NCBI RefSeq assembly: GCF_014384805.1
Contig: NZ_JACRSS010000001.1
Location: 1 to 64,000 of the forward strand
DNA from: Guopingia tenuis
GTDB lineage: Bacteria > Bacillota > Clostridia > Christensenellales > Christensenellaceae
Direction: 5' to 3'
DNA: 64,000 bases
Below are positions 42,501-50,619 of the stretch, one piece after another. Both the position numbers and the translations under genes were made by a program. Each line of letters starts with the position of its first letter. Within the stretch, counting starts at the first letter, position 1. The notes below the pieces were generated by a model. That model had not been told where the DNA came from. It was given only the letters and a program-made list of their open reading frames with translations, and did no database searches.

Positions 42501-42751
42501 TGGTGTTTTTATGCGGCGTGGAGCAAGGAAAAGTCCCGTTGGAAAGGAAGGGGCGTGCGGTTGACCGGGAAGAGGAACGGCGGCTCCTGTATGTCGGGCT
42601 GACGCGGGCGAAGGAGGAACTGATTCTGACCTGCGCCGGGGAGCCCAGCGATTTTCTGGGGGCCATCTCCAGGGAATCGCTGAAAATGGAACAGGCTGCT
42701 CGGCCGCGAAGCACCGGCAAGCAGATGAGCCTGTTTGATATGGGGATATAA
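39557..42751 (+). CDS. Endonuclease Q-like PHP nuclease fused to UvrD/Rep helicase
   Basis: A 1064-residue DNA-repair fusion. Residues 1-410 match endonuclease Q: a PHP metal site (ADLHIHSKYSRATS at 4, GTGDFTHP, GLDCHD, SNSDAHSP) and a zinc motif with Cys275, Cys278, Cys291 and Cys294. EndoQ cuts DNA 5' of deaminated bases. Residues about 460-1040 form a superfamily 1A helicase with Walker A GPGTGKT (479-485), TFTRKAAAEM, DEFQD near 647, QAIYGFRGA, and LQTFHGAKGLEYPVVF. QMSLF at 1056-1060, at the extreme C-terminus, and QLSFF at 420-424, in the inter-domain linker, fit the sliding-clamp-binding pattern. GGGAGG precedes the ATG. Inference: the nuclease nicks, the helicase unwinds, and DnaN recruits both. 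Confidence 0.88.
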   Translation: MMIADLHIHSKYSRATSRDCDLEHLELWARRKGIGVLGTGDFTHPAWREEMRQKLVPAEEGLYILKEEYRLPAQVAGEGEAPRFLVTGEISSIYKKRDRVRKVHSLILLPGLEAAEELSRKLEAIGNIHSDGRPILGLDCHDLLEILLETCPEGEYIPAHIWTPHFSLFGAFSGFDSLEECYGDLTGEIHAVETGLSSDPPMNWRVSELDGLTLVSNSDAHSPAKLGREANLLSTELAYPAIRHAIQKGREGGFRGTLEFFPEEGKYHFDGHRNCKVCLHPAETGDMDGRCPVCGRKMTIGVLHRVCELADRAEGYQPENALPFESLVPLPEVIAASTGKSAASVRVREQYEKMLAEIGPEFHILREAPIEEIRQKAGLLIAEGIERLRSGRVERTPGYDGEYGKIEILRPEDMARLQGQLSFFAEDAGKTTRKQAAPAGIKKRAGKENSAAADEGEQLNAEQRAAVCAEDRRTAVIAGPGTGKTKTLVARIAHLVEQGTKPGEITAVTFTRKAAAEMRERLAKSLADKRAARTLHIGTFHSLCLELLEQMEGRVSLLNPEEAQEIAEEILTAQESPLSPRRLLEGVSRWKNGQETQVAPELLAAYQARLEAAGQVDFDDLLKKTLELWEKEIPSRLEKRFSHLLVDEFQDCNALQNQLIHAWGEKAQSVFVIGDPDQAIYGFRGADTEGFRRLKEEFPELRQIRLRKNYRSTPEILDCALPVIQAGDGVKRELEALRPSGVKVRLVQAQSDLQEGIFIAKEINRLMGGVDMLDAQAYGERGKPLEFSDIAVLYRTHRQAEILETCLKKEGIAFAVTGRESYLADSVVRGTLAFFRTLLQPGDKNALAACWRHIWKVKKGEVDGLLAQAPEAADLAGICREFEGREAWLDEWIRMAERFGPRAAREKPWKLLKEWRELRPETERPALERLEQAAVLSPKMPEFLQTVLLGQEQDIKRQAAKYAAGAVQLQTFHGAKGLEYPVVFLCGVEQGKVPLERKGRAVDREEERRLLYVGLTRAKEELILTCAGEPSDFLGAISRESLKMEQAARPRSTGKQMSLFDMGI

Positions 42752-42977
42752 AAAAGTGTGGGCGGAGACCGCAGCAAATGATATTCCAGATCAGTCCGCC
42801 TTGCATGTCCCAAAACTGTACGGATTCCCTGCGTGATATCGAATGGGGGCGGGAAAGTTTCCGATAGATATTCGGCAAAGCGGGCTGTGCTCCGTTTGCA
42901 AAGCTGCCCCCGGGAGCCGAAAACAAAATAGGAATGTATCCGATGAATGGAAGGAGAGGTTGAAAAGATCTCTCCTT

Positions 42978-43934
42978 TTATTGGATATTTTCCGTCTCCA
43001 TTAGGGAGAGGGCCGCAATTTCATCGATAATCAGAGAATTGATGTATCCTCCTTTGATGGCGGCGCAGATCGCGGGCACTTTTTCATTGCCGGCGCATAC
43101 GGCAAATACCTGCGGAATTCGTTGCAGGGAATGGAGAGATATCCCGATCACCCGGTCTTTAACGGGGGAAGGCGGTTCGTTTCCCTCTGAATCAATCTGG
43201 TGGCCGCAGATATCGAAAAGACCAGTATCCGACATGTGCTTGGCGTCGGATGCTTCCAAATATTTTGCCTTATATATCACCGTGTTTTTGTAATTGGAGG
43301 AGCCCAGGCCGACGAAGGCGGCATCCAGGCTGTCGATCAATTTAAAATGTTCGATATTTTCCGGTTCCTGCATGAGCAGAACTTTCAATTCTGGATTATG
43401 AACCATCAGCGGAGTTTGCAGCAGCTGATACTGCGCGCCCATTTTGAGCGCCAGATTTTTTACAAGTTCGCGGCCATCCATGTGCATGGTCTGCTGATAC
43501 ATGCCCCCGATGAGCTGTACAATTTTTGTGTCGGGATATGACTTGGAGCAGTGATAGCGGTTGACAAAGGAATTAAGCGTAGTTCCCCAGCTGATGCCGA
43601 CCTTCATTCCGTTAAATACAATACGATTCAGCATTTCACTGGCCGCGGAACCAATATTATCTTTCGCTTCCTCCAGGTTCTGCCCGGCCGGCACGACAAC
43701 GACATTTTTCAAAGAAAAAAAATTCTTGATTTTGGCCGCCATATCCGTGAGCGAAAAGACGGGATCCTTTATGGTGATCTGTACGATGTTTAAGCTCCTG
43801 GCGGCGGAGAGCATACGGGATACTTTTGGCCGGGATATGTGCATCATCGCCGCAATCTCATCCTGAGACATGTTGCCGTAATAATAGAGCTTTGCTGCCT
43901 TAATCAAATCTTTTCTTGTCATGGTATATTTCAT
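42978..43934 (-). CDS. SorC/DeoR-type sugar-binding transcriptional regulator
   Basis: A 318-residue regulator. An N-terminal helix-turn-helix (KAAKLYYYGNMSQDEIAAMMHISRPKVSRML) is followed by a SorC-type sugar-phosphate-binding domain (GISWGTTLNSFV, VQLIGGMYQ, DRVIGISLHSLQRIP). ATG at 43934 lies eight bases after GGGGG and is chosen; upstream in-frame codons up to 43973 are less likely. It is divergent from the aldolase-to-kinase operon, with GAACA-TT-TGTTC and related half-sites between, so it is the likely regulator, responding to a phosphorylated intermediate. Confidence 0.88.
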   Translation of the reverse strand: MKYTMTRKDLIKAAKLYYYGNMSQDEIAAMMHISRPKVSRMLSAARSLNIVQITIKDPVFSLTDMAAKIKNFFSLKNVVVVPAGQNLEEAKDNIGSAASEMLNRIVFNGMKVGISWGTTLNSFVNRYHCSKSYPDTKIVQLIGGMYQQTMHMDGRELVKNLALKMGAQYQLLQTPLMVHNPELKVLLMQEPENIEHFKLIDSLDAAFVGLGSSNYKNTVIYKAKYLEASDAKHMSDTGLFDICGHQIDSEGNEPPSPVKDRVIGISLHSLQRIPQVFAVCAGNEKVPAICAAIKGGYINSLIIDEIAALSLMETENIQ

Positions 43935-43950
43935 TTCGGATACCCCCATA

Positions 43951-44020
43951 AACATTCGTGAACATTTGTTCAATATAAAGCCTGAAAAATATTGATAAAT
44001 GTTCGGCTGGCATATATGAT
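43951..44020 (+). promoter_or_regulatory. Promoter and SorC operator of the polyol operon
   Basis: TTGATA at 43992-43997, 17 bp, TATGAT at 44015-44020. TGAACATTTGTTCA (43959-43972) is a perfect palindrome, with a further AACATT at 43951 and ATGTTC inside the promoter spacer (43999-44004). Confidence 0.65.
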
Positions 44021-44070
44021 TATATCATGAAAAGAAAAAAATAAATAGGGCTTTTATGAAAGGAGAAAAA

Positions 44071-44901
44071 ATGTTAGTCAACTCAAAATCCGTATTGGAG
44101 GAAGCAAAAAGGAGCCGGCATTGCATTATCGCGCCGGATTATATCGATATGGATTCTGCAAGAACATTTGTTCATGAAGCAGAAGCCATGAACCAGCCGA
44201 TTATTCTATCCTATGCAGAGGTGTTCCGTTCTTTCTTCTCTCTGGAAGAGGCGGCGGCAATCGGCAAAGTGGCCGCGGAAAGCGTGAAGATACCCATTGT
44301 GCTGCATTTGGATCATGGAGAACATTTTGAATTTATAAAAAAGGCTATCGATTTGGGGTTTACTTCGGTCATGATTGACGCTTCCAGCGAGACATTTGAA
44401 GAAAATGTCAGACGAACCCGGGAAGTCATCGATTATGCGCATCCGAGGGGCGTCACTGTGGAAGCGGAGATTGGCCATGTGGGCATGGGGGAGAACTATG
44501 AGGCAAAAGACGATACCGATTCCATCTATACAACTGTAGAGGAGGCAATGGCGTTTGCGGAGCAAACCGGGGTGGATTCGCTGGCAGTATCCATTGGAAC
44601 GGCCCATGGAAAATATAAAAATGCTGTCGAACCGGTGCTGAATTTTGAACGCCTGCATGAGCTGGATGAAAATATCTCCATCCCGCTGGTGCTTCATGGA
44701 AGCTCCGGATCGGGCGACCAAAATCTCTATCGGTGCGCAACCGAGGGAATCTCCAAAATGAATATCTATACGGATTTTCTGGTGGGAGCGATGGAACAGG
44801 TGCGGCTGGATAATCCGTCGGAATATATTGCATTGAAACAATCGGCTTCCCATGGAATGGGAAAGGTGCTGCGGCACTATTTTGCATTGTTTGCGAAATA
44901 A
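44071..44901 (+). CDS. Class II ketose-phosphate aldolase (GatY/KbaY/FbaA-like)
   Basis: A 276-residue zinc aldolase with IVLHLDHGEHFEF, SVMIDASSETFEENV, VEAEIGHVG, GTAHGKYK and LVLHGSSGSG, the class II motifs for zinc and DHAP binding. It is clearly different from the glycolytic fba at 17166. The open frame starts at 44056, but ATG at 44071 is the one set after AAAGGAG. As the first gene of an operon with a dehydrogenase and a kinase it should cleave a ketose 1-phosphate to DHAP and an aldehyde (inference). Confidence 0.9.
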   Translation: MLVNSKSVLEEAKRSRHCIIAPDYIDMDSARTFVHEAEAMNQPIILSYAEVFRSFFSLEEAAAIGKVAAESVKIPIVLHLDHGEHFEFIKKAIDLGFTSVMIDASSETFEENVRRTREVIDYAHPRGVTVEAEIGHVGMGENYEAKDDTDSIYTTVEEAMAFAEQTGVDSLAVSIGTAHGKYKNAVEPVLNFERLHELDENISIPLVLHGSSGSGDQNLYRCATEGISKMNIYTDFLVGAMEQVRLDNPSEYIALKQSASHGMGKVLRHYFALFAK

Positions 44902-44921
44902 ATGTGACGGAGGAAGAATCC

Positions 44922-45635
44922 ATGGAAAAAAGAAAAATCAGGACGCCGTTTTTCAGTGTAAATCCCAAAGCATATATTTATGGCGACGCCAGCGTTGCAT
45001 TAGCGAAATTTACCGATCAAATGGCCGAAAAATACGATATAGATGTATTTTATACCGGCCAGCATGTGGATTTGGCAAGAATAAAGAATGAGACGAAGCA
45101 TGTGATCGTCACCGCGCAGCATATGGATGGATTGGTTCCCGGCAGAGGAATGGGACATATCCTGCCCGAAGCGTTAAAAGCGGCGGGAGTGGAAGCGGTC
45201 TTTTTGAATCACGCAGAACACCCATTGACGGTCAACCAGCTGGCGCAGGCCATATCGCGGGCGGATGAACTGGGAATTCTCACGATTGTTTGCGCGGATA
45301 CGGCGGAGGAAGCAAAGGCAATCGCCCAGCTGAAACCGGATGTAATGGTTTGTGAGCCGACCAGCCTGATCGGGACGGGAAAGGTAAGCGGGGAAGAATA
45401 TGTGCATTTAACAAACGAAGCGGTTAAATCCATATCGCCTGACACCCTGGTTCTTCAGGCGGCGGGGATCCGCAGCGGAAAAAATGTCTTTGACGTGATC
45501 ATGTGGGGCGCCGACGGCACTGGATGCACCAGCGGCATCGTAGCGGCCCAGGATCCTTTTAAGGCTTGCGAAGAAATGATGCAGGCGGTGCAGGAGGCAA
45601 AAGAAAAGCTGGCAGGAGGGAAACAGGGAAAATGA
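44922..45635 (+). CDS. Triose-phosphate isomerase homologue
   Basis: A 237-residue TIM-barrel isomerase. Catalytic residues are recognisable: Asn/Lys in FFSVNPKAYIYG, His in VFLNHAEHP, and Glu in MVCEPTSLIGTG. Divergence from housekeeping TpiA and its operon context recall the isomerases of tetritol catabolism (EryH/LerI class), which act on four-carbon sugar phosphates. It may interconvert DHAP or a tetrulose phosphate. ATG at 44922 follows GGAGG by nine bases; the open frame from GTG 44904 is rejected. It overlaps the YjbQ gene by 4 bp (ATGA). Confidence 0.82.
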   Translation: MEKRKIRTPFFSVNPKAYIYGDASVALAKFTDQMAEKYDIDVFYTGQHVDLARIKNETKHVIVTAQHMDGLVPGRGMGHILPEALKAAGVEAVFLNHAEHPLTVNQLAQAISRADELGILTIVCADTAEEAKAIAQLKPDVMVCEPTSLIGTGKVSGEEYVHLTNEAVKSISPDTLVLQAAGIRSGKNVFDVIMWGADGTGCTSGIVAAQDPFKACEEMMQAVQEAKEKLAGGKQGK

Positions 45636-46147
45636 AAATATTTAGGGATAAGGTCATGATAACCTCAAACGGGAACCGGCCGTCTTATCACAATATCACG
45701 CAGGAAGTGCGCGCGATTGTCCAACAAAGCGGGATTCAGAATGGAATTTGCGTGGTGCAGTCCCAGCACACGACCTGTTCGGTGCTTTTTGAAGAATATG
45801 TGCATGATACGGATTTCAACGGCGATGAGTATTTGCAGGCGGATTTAAACCGGATTCTCGACCGGATCATTCCCAGAGAGAAGACCGAAAACATGGACTA
45901 TCGCTATCCCGGCCCGAAGCATTTGGAATTCCTTATGGGACTGGAGGACCCGGACTATCCCACAGACCCGCGGACCATTTTAAATGGAGATGCACATATC
46001 CGGGGTTCCCTGTTTGGCGCCAGTGAGACGTTTATTCTGGAGAATGGGCAGCTGGCAACAGGCGCTGTTGGATATATCTATTTTGTCGATTGGGATCAGA
46101 ACCGATCCCGCAGGAGAACCTGCCATGTCATGGTAATGGGCGAATAG
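45632..46147 (+). CDS. YjbQ-family protein (UPF0047), copy 1
   Basis: A 171-residue member of the YjbQ/UPF0047 family, a small barrel that forms trimers. The family motifs VVQSQHTTCSVLFEEY and HIRGSLFGASETFILENGQL are clear. Some members have weak thiamine-phosphate synthase activity, but the true role is unknown; the family often travels with sugar catabolic genes. ATG at 45632 overlaps the isomerase stop. A further upstream open frame to 45566 has no support. A second copy lies at 63254. Confidence 0.85.
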   Translation: MKIFRDKVMITSNGNRPSYHNITQEVRAIVQQSGIQNGICVVQSQHTTCSVLFEEYVHDTDFNGDEYLQADLNRILDRIIPREKTENMDYRYPGPKHLEFLMGLEDPDYPTDPRTILNGDAHIRGSLFGASETFILENGQLATGAVGYIYFVDWDQNRSRRRTCHVMVMGE

Positions 46148-46182
46148 AGGCCTTGCCGATAAAGTGAAAGGAGAGATATAGT

Positions 46183-47361
46183 ATGTATTCATTTGAGTTT
46201 TCGATGCCCACAAAAATTGTTTTTGGTGCGGGAGAAGTTTCAAAAGTCGGAAAAGAAGCGGCGGTTTTCGGGGAAAAGGCCCTGTTGGTGACGTATGACG
46301 AAGCCTTTGTAAAAGAAGTAGGATTTTATGAAAAGGTGGCTTCAAGCTGCCGGGAAGCGGGTGTCCAGCTGATCGATTTCTTTGGAGTGAAAAGCAACCC
46401 CACGGCTGAACATGCAGCCGGCGGCATCGAAATAGCCAAGCGGGAGAAACCGGATGTCATCATTGCCCTGGGCGGCGGATCGGCAATGGATGAGGCAAAA
46501 TTTATTGGCATTGCCGCGCTTTATGACGGTGATCCATGGGATTTTCCTTTGGGAAAAGCAGAAATTGAAAAAACGATACCTGTTATTGCCATAGTGACCA
46601 TCCCCGCCACTTCCTCTGAATTGAACGGCACTGCCGTAATCACCAACGAGACGCGCAGAAGGAAAGACGGTTTTTCCAGCCCGGTCATGAAGCCCCGCAC
46701 GGCGATTTTAGATCCGGAGCTGACATACACCATTCCGATCCGGCAGACCGCATATTCAGCGGCGGATATCGTGTCGCATCTGCTGGAACATTATCTTGGC
46801 CATACATTGGAATTCGCGCCATACCAAGATCATTTTTGCCAGGGAGGCATACGTTCCATTATGGAATGCATGGATAGGCTGCTTGACGATCCGCAGGATA
46901 AGGACGCACGGGCGGTCATGATGTGGCAGGCGGCGTTTGCCTGGTGCGGTTTCTATGACTGCGGCATGGGCCTGCCGAACTCCAATATTCATATTCTTGG
47001 GCATGAACTTTCAAACTTTTATAACACGCCGCATGGAGCGGCAATGTCCATAACGATTTTGGCCACCATGCGTTATTATCTGAACACAAGAACAAAGAAA
47101 TATGCCGATTTTGCGCGGGAAGTGTTCGGTATACGGACTGGGGACGATATGATTGCCGCAAAAGCGGGAATCGCCGCATTGGAGGCATGGTTCAAAAAGA
47201 TAGGAACTCCCTGCACGTTGAAAGAAGCGGGAATAACGGACCCGGATGCGGTGGATAAAATGGCGCCGCAGGCGCTTAAGACGGCGATCGTCTGGGGCGA
47301 AAAAGACGCCTATGGATATAACGAAGAAATGCTGAAAGATATGTATCGGCTCTGCCTATAA
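46183..47361 (+). CDS. Iron-containing alcohol dehydrogenase
   Basis: A 392-residue group III alcohol dehydrogenase, close to the butanol dehydrogenase/YqhD branch. NAD(P) binding is shown by ALGGGSAMDEAKF, and metal ligands by DIVSHLLEHY, HILGHELS and NTPHGAAMS. It could oxidise a polyol to a ketose at the start of the pathway, or reduce the aldehyde left by the aldolase. GGAG precedes the ATG. It is 35 bp after the YjbQ gene. Confidence 0.9.
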   Translation: MYSFEFSMPTKIVFGAGEVSKVGKEAAVFGEKALLVTYDEAFVKEVGFYEKVASSCREAGVQLIDFFGVKSNPTAEHAAGGIEIAKREKPDVIIALGGGSAMDEAKFIGIAALYDGDPWDFPLGKAEIEKTIPVIAIVTIPATSSELNGTAVITNETRRRKDGFSSPVMKPRTAILDPELTYTIPIRQTAYSAADIVSHLLEHYLGHTLEFAPYQDHFCQGGIRSIMECMDRLLDDPQDKDARAVMMWQAAFAWCGFYDCGMGLPNSNIHILGHELSNFYNTPHGAAMSITILATMRYYLNTRTKKYADFAREVFGIRTGDDMIAAKAGIAALEAWFKKIGTPCTLKEAGITDPDAVDKMAPQALKTAIVWGEKDAYGYNEEMLKDMYRLCL

Positions 47362-47392
47362 AAGATAAAACTGTTTTGGAGGGTGATGGCAT

Positions 47393-48940
47393 ATGAATGG
47401 GGATTGCTTTCTTGGCATTGACGCGGGAACAAGCGGAGTAAAAGCAGTAGTTATAGATATTCATGGAGATATACGCGGCATGGGATATCGGGAATGCGGC
47501 GTGATAAACCCGCATCCAGGCTGGGCGGAACAAAATCCAGAGGATTGGTGGATTGCCTGCGATGGAGCGGTGCAGGAGGCTGTGCAGAAAAGCGGCTGCG
47601 GGAGCGCAGTTGCCGGAATTGGCCTTTCCGGCCAGATGCAGGGATGCGTGTTGCTGGACAGACAAGGGGAACCCATTGGAAACTGCATCATCTGGCTGGA
47701 TCAGCGGGCGGATGAGGAAACCGAGGCCATCAATCAGCTGGGTTCGGTGAAGGAGATGCTGAACGTTGGCGGATACTGTCTGAATAGTTTTTGGGCTCCC
47801 AAACTTTTATGGATCCGCAAGCACCGTCCCGCAGATTTTGAAAAGATAGAAACCGTCATGTTCACGAAAGATTACCTGCGGTATCGGATGACGGGAGAAA
47901 TCGTGACCGATGTCAGCGACGCTTCGCTTACCTTTTTTGTTGATCTGCCCAAACGGCGCTGGTCCGACAAAATGATCGATAAAATCGGGATTCCCAGAGA
48001 CATTCTGCCTGAACGGCTTTTGGAATCAACCGAACCGGCGGGAAGACTGCGGGCGGATCTGGCGGCGCGATGGGGAATCCGTGCAGGGACGATTGTGGCC
48101 GCCGGCGCAGGGGATCAGCCGGCCTGCGGAGTGGGCAGCGATGTCGCCCGCTCGGGCGTGATCGGCTCGTCCATTGGCACTTCCGGGGCGGTTTTTGGCT
48201 GCCTCGATCATCCGTTTGTGATTGAAAAACCATGCGCGGCCTATAGTATGTGCCATGCGGTTCCGGATGAATGGTGCTTTCTGGGACTGAGCCTGACCAG
48301 CGGAGCATCGTTTAAATGGCTTAGGGATATTGTCTTTGCAGAGAAAAAAGCGGAAATGGCGCTGAAAAAAGGGGATATATACGGATATATGACCGGGCTT
48401 GCGCAGAAGGCCGATCCGGGATGCGAAGGGCTGCTTTTTTTGCCGTATCTTAACGGGGATAAAACGCCGAATAATGATAAGGCGGCAAGAGGAGTATGGT
48501 TTGGTTTATCTCAGCGGCATGGAGTCAATGAGCTGTGCCGCAGCGTCATGGAAGGCGTCACCTTCTCCCTGCGGGATTCTCTGGAGCTTCTTCGGGAGCA
48601 GGGAATGGAGGTACAGGAGGTGCATGCGTCCGGCGGCGGCGCAAAAAGCTCTTTGTGGCGGCAGATTCAGGCGGATATTTTTCATGCGCCTGTTATGACC
48701 ATGAATGTTGAAGAAAGCCCGGCGGCCGGCGCGGCCATAATCGCGGGCGTGGCGGCCGGCGTGTTCCGCAATATTCAGGAAGGGTGCGACTGCATGATAC
48801 GGGTTACCGACGTGACGGAACCCATAGAGAGCCATGCAAAAATCTATGACGATTATTTTCAGGAGTATCGGCAATTATATGCTTCACTGAAAAAGAATTT
48901 TATGGATCAGAACCGAATTGTTCAAAAATATTCCGTATGA
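47393..48940 (+). CDS. FGGY-family carbohydrate kinase (xylulokinase-like)
   Basis: A 515-residue sugar kinase. The N-terminal ATPase motif GIDAGTSGVKAVVID and the catalytic Asp in AAGAGDQPACGVGSD (about 242) are intact. IGLSGQMQG and WLDQRADEE match xylulokinase, with WA-E-Q-N-P-E-DWW as well. It is the last gene of the operon and would phosphorylate the ketose before aldol cleavage. Exact sugar unknown. Confidence 0.9.
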   Translation: MNGDCFLGIDAGTSGVKAVVIDIHGDIRGMGYRECGVINPHPGWAEQNPEDWWIACDGAVQEAVQKSGCGSAVAGIGLSGQMQGCVLLDRQGEPIGNCIIWLDQRADEETEAINQLGSVKEMLNVGGYCLNSFWAPKLLWIRKHRPADFEKIETVMFTKDYLRYRMTGEIVTDVSDASLTFFVDLPKRRWSDKMIDKIGIPRDILPERLLESTEPAGRLRADLAARWGIRAGTIVAAGAGDQPACGVGSDVARSGVIGSSIGTSGAVFGCLDHPFVIEKPCAAYSMCHAVPDEWCFLGLSLTSGASFKWLRDIVFAEKKAEMALKKGDIYGYMTGLAQKADPGCEGLLFLPYLNGDKTPNNDKAARGVWFGLSQRHGVNELCRSVMEGVTFSLRDSLELLREQGMEVQEVHASGGGAKSSLWRQIQADIFHAPVMTMNVEESPAAGAAIIAGVAAGVFRNIQEGCDCMIRVTDVTEPIESHAKIYDDYFQEYRQLYASLKKNFMDQNRIVQKYSV

Positions 48941-49019
48941 CGCATCGGAAGGGACGGACGTTTGTTTCCATGCAAAAGCCAGCCTGGATCTGAGCCGGGC
49001 CAGGTAGAAATCGTATAGC

Positions 49020-49050
49020 AAAAAGAACCCCATCCAGAGGGGTTCTTTTT
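49020..49050. terminator. Bidirectional terminator between kinase and XRE gene
   Basis: AAAAAGAACCCC pairs with GGGGTTCTTTTT around a 7-nt loop, with A and T tracts on both sides; it serves both convergent genes. Confidence 0.9.
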
Positions 49051-49051
49051 G

Positions 49052-49315
49052 CTATGCCGTCCGCGCAGCGCAAAAGGCATCTGCCGGTTCCGCAAAGATG
49101 AGGATGTCGTCGATCTTCACGCCAAAAACGGCAGCGAGGATCACGAGATTATCAATCGTGGGCATAGCGGCGCCTTGCTGCCACTTATAGATGGCCTGGG
49201 GCGTGGAAAAGCCGAAGGTATCTTGCAGATCTTTGACGGAGTATCCCGATTTAGCCCGCAGCGCCGCAATATTTTGCCCGGTTTTGACCATATCGATGGT
49301 GGGTTTCCTGTTCAT
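49052..49315 (-). CDS. Small XRE-family regulator
   Basis: An 87-residue one-domain helix-turn-helix protein (GQNIAALRAKSGYSVKDLQDTFGFSTPQAIYKWQQG). It has no sensor domain. AAAGGA lies seven bases before the ATG. It lies downstream of rtcB on the same strand with a 38-bp gap and may share its mRNA. It could be an antitoxin-like or plain regulator; no toxin partner is present. Confidence 0.85.
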   Translation of the reverse strand: MNRKPTIDMVKTGQNIAALRAKSGYSVKDLQDTFGFSTPQAIYKWQQGAAMPTIDNLVILAAVFGVKIDDILIFAEPADAFCAARTA

Positions 49316-49353
49316 TTTTTATCCTTTCCGGCAGCTGGGCCGGAGGAGCCGGC

Positions 49354-50553
49354 TCAGTTTGCCTTAAAATTATAGATGGGCTTCATAATATCGACGATGT
49401 CCACGGAGTCTCGGATTACATCAATGATCTCGCCGATAGACTTATATGCCATGGGGGCTTCATCGATGGTGGATTCGCTGACAGAGGTTGTATAGATGCC
49501 CTGCATTGTCCGCCTGTATTCCTCCATATCCAGCTCCTGCCGGGCTTTTTTTCTGGACATAATTCTGCCCGCGCCGTGGGGAGCCGAGTAATTCCAATCC
49601 GGATTTCCCCTGCCGACTGCCAGGACGCTGCCATCCCGCATATTGATGGGGATCAGGATCCTTTCGCCCTTATGGGCGGCGACGGCCCCCTTCCGCAGAA
49701 TCCTCTCTTTGGTATCGATATAGTTGTGGATGGTATGGAAAGCATCCGTATATCCGATTCCGCACCGCTCCAGCAGGATCTGGGCCATTTTTTCCCGGTT
49801 TCGTCTGGCGAACCGCTGGCAGATCTCGACATCGTGGAGATAATCCTCCAGATATGTTCCATATAAATAGCAAAGGTCCTCCGGAATCGTGGTCTGCTTT
49901 CCCGTCCATTGCAGCGCTTTTAGGGCCGCCTGAATCTCCTTGCGCCGGCCGGCTGCTTTGTATTCTGCAATGAGGGCGTTTCGTTTTTCAAAATAGGCTT
50001 CCATTCCCTTGTTGAGATCGATGGCCAGCTTTTGATAGAGCTCAGCAACCTGTTTGCCGAGGTTCCGGCTTCCGCTGTGGATAATCAGATAGAGCGTGCC
50101 GTCGGAAGCCTTATCCACTTCGATAAAATGGTTGCCGCCCCCGAGGGTGCCCAGGCTTCTCTCCAGCCGCCTTGTCTGCCTGAGGCTCCGGAAGCATTTC
50201 AGCTCCGTGAGGTCGAAATGCTCCTGCCGGCCATCCCAAACCTCCTGCCCGGAGGGGATATAGTGGGCCGCCTCATCCAGCTTTGCAAAATCAATGTGTG
50301 AAGTATTCAGTCGAACAGTGTACATCCCGCAACCGATATCGACGCCGACGATATTGGGGACCGCTTTATCCTGAACCGTCATTGTTGTGCCGATGGTGCA
50401 GCCCTTTCCGGCATGGACGTCGGGCATGATGCGGATGCGGCTGCCCCTGGTAAATTCATGGTCACACATCCTCTGGATCTGCTCGATGGATTCATATTCG
50501 ACGGTTTTAGCGAAACAGATCGCCGTATTCACTTTTCCCTTAATTTCCAACAT
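49354..50553 (-). CDS. rtcB: RtcB-family RNA ligase
   Basis: A 399-residue GTP-dependent RNA ligase that joins 3'-phosphate (or 2',3'-cyclic phosphate) and 5'-OH ends. Metal and guanylate sites are present: MPDVHAGKG, VGVDIGCGM with Cys75, GGGNHFIEVD, IHSGSRNLG, and YSAPHGAGRIMSR with the guanylylated His. It is a compact form compared with E. coli RtcB (408). The open frame runs to 50568, but ATG at 50553 lies eight bases after GGAGG. No archease or rtcA is nearby. A leader with a small ORF and an attenuator precedes it. Confidence 0.93.
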   Translation of the reverse strand: MLEIKGKVNTAICFAKTVEYESIEQIQRMCDHEFTRGSRIRIMPDVHAGKGCTIGTTMTVQDKAVPNIVGVDIGCGMYTVRLNTSHIDFAKLDEAAHYIPSGQEVWDGRQEHFDLTELKCFRSLRQTRRLERSLGTLGGGNHFIEVDKASDGTLYLIIHSGSRNLGKQVAELYQKLAIDLNKGMEAYFEKRNALIAEYKAAGRRKEIQAALKALQWTGKQTTIPEDLCYLYGTYLEDYLHDVEICQRFARRNREKMAQILLERCGIGYTDAFHTIHNYIDTKERILRKGAVAAHKGERILIPINMRDGSVLAVGRGNPDWNYSAPHGAGRIMSRKKARQELDMEEYRRTMQGIYTTSVSESTIDEAPMAYKSIGEIIDVIRDSVDIVDIMKPIYNFKAN

Positions 50554-50572
50554 TTTTTCTTCCTCCAATATG

Positions 50573-50603
50573 AAAAAAACCGCCTGCCCTGCAAGACAAG
50601 CGG
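50573..50603 (-). terminator. Attenuator immediately upstream of rtcB
   Basis: On the minus strand CCGCTTGTC pairs with GGCAGGCGG (two G-U) around TTGCA-type loop, then T7, ending six bases before the rtcB GGAGG. The rtcB mRNA has to read through it. Confidence 0.75.
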
Positions 50604-50619
50604 TGAAAACAATTCTGCT

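Noticed and set aside
42752..42977. Possible gene between the helicase fusion and the SorC gene
   Set aside because: No frame with a start signal; overlapping frames are shadows of the helicase gene.
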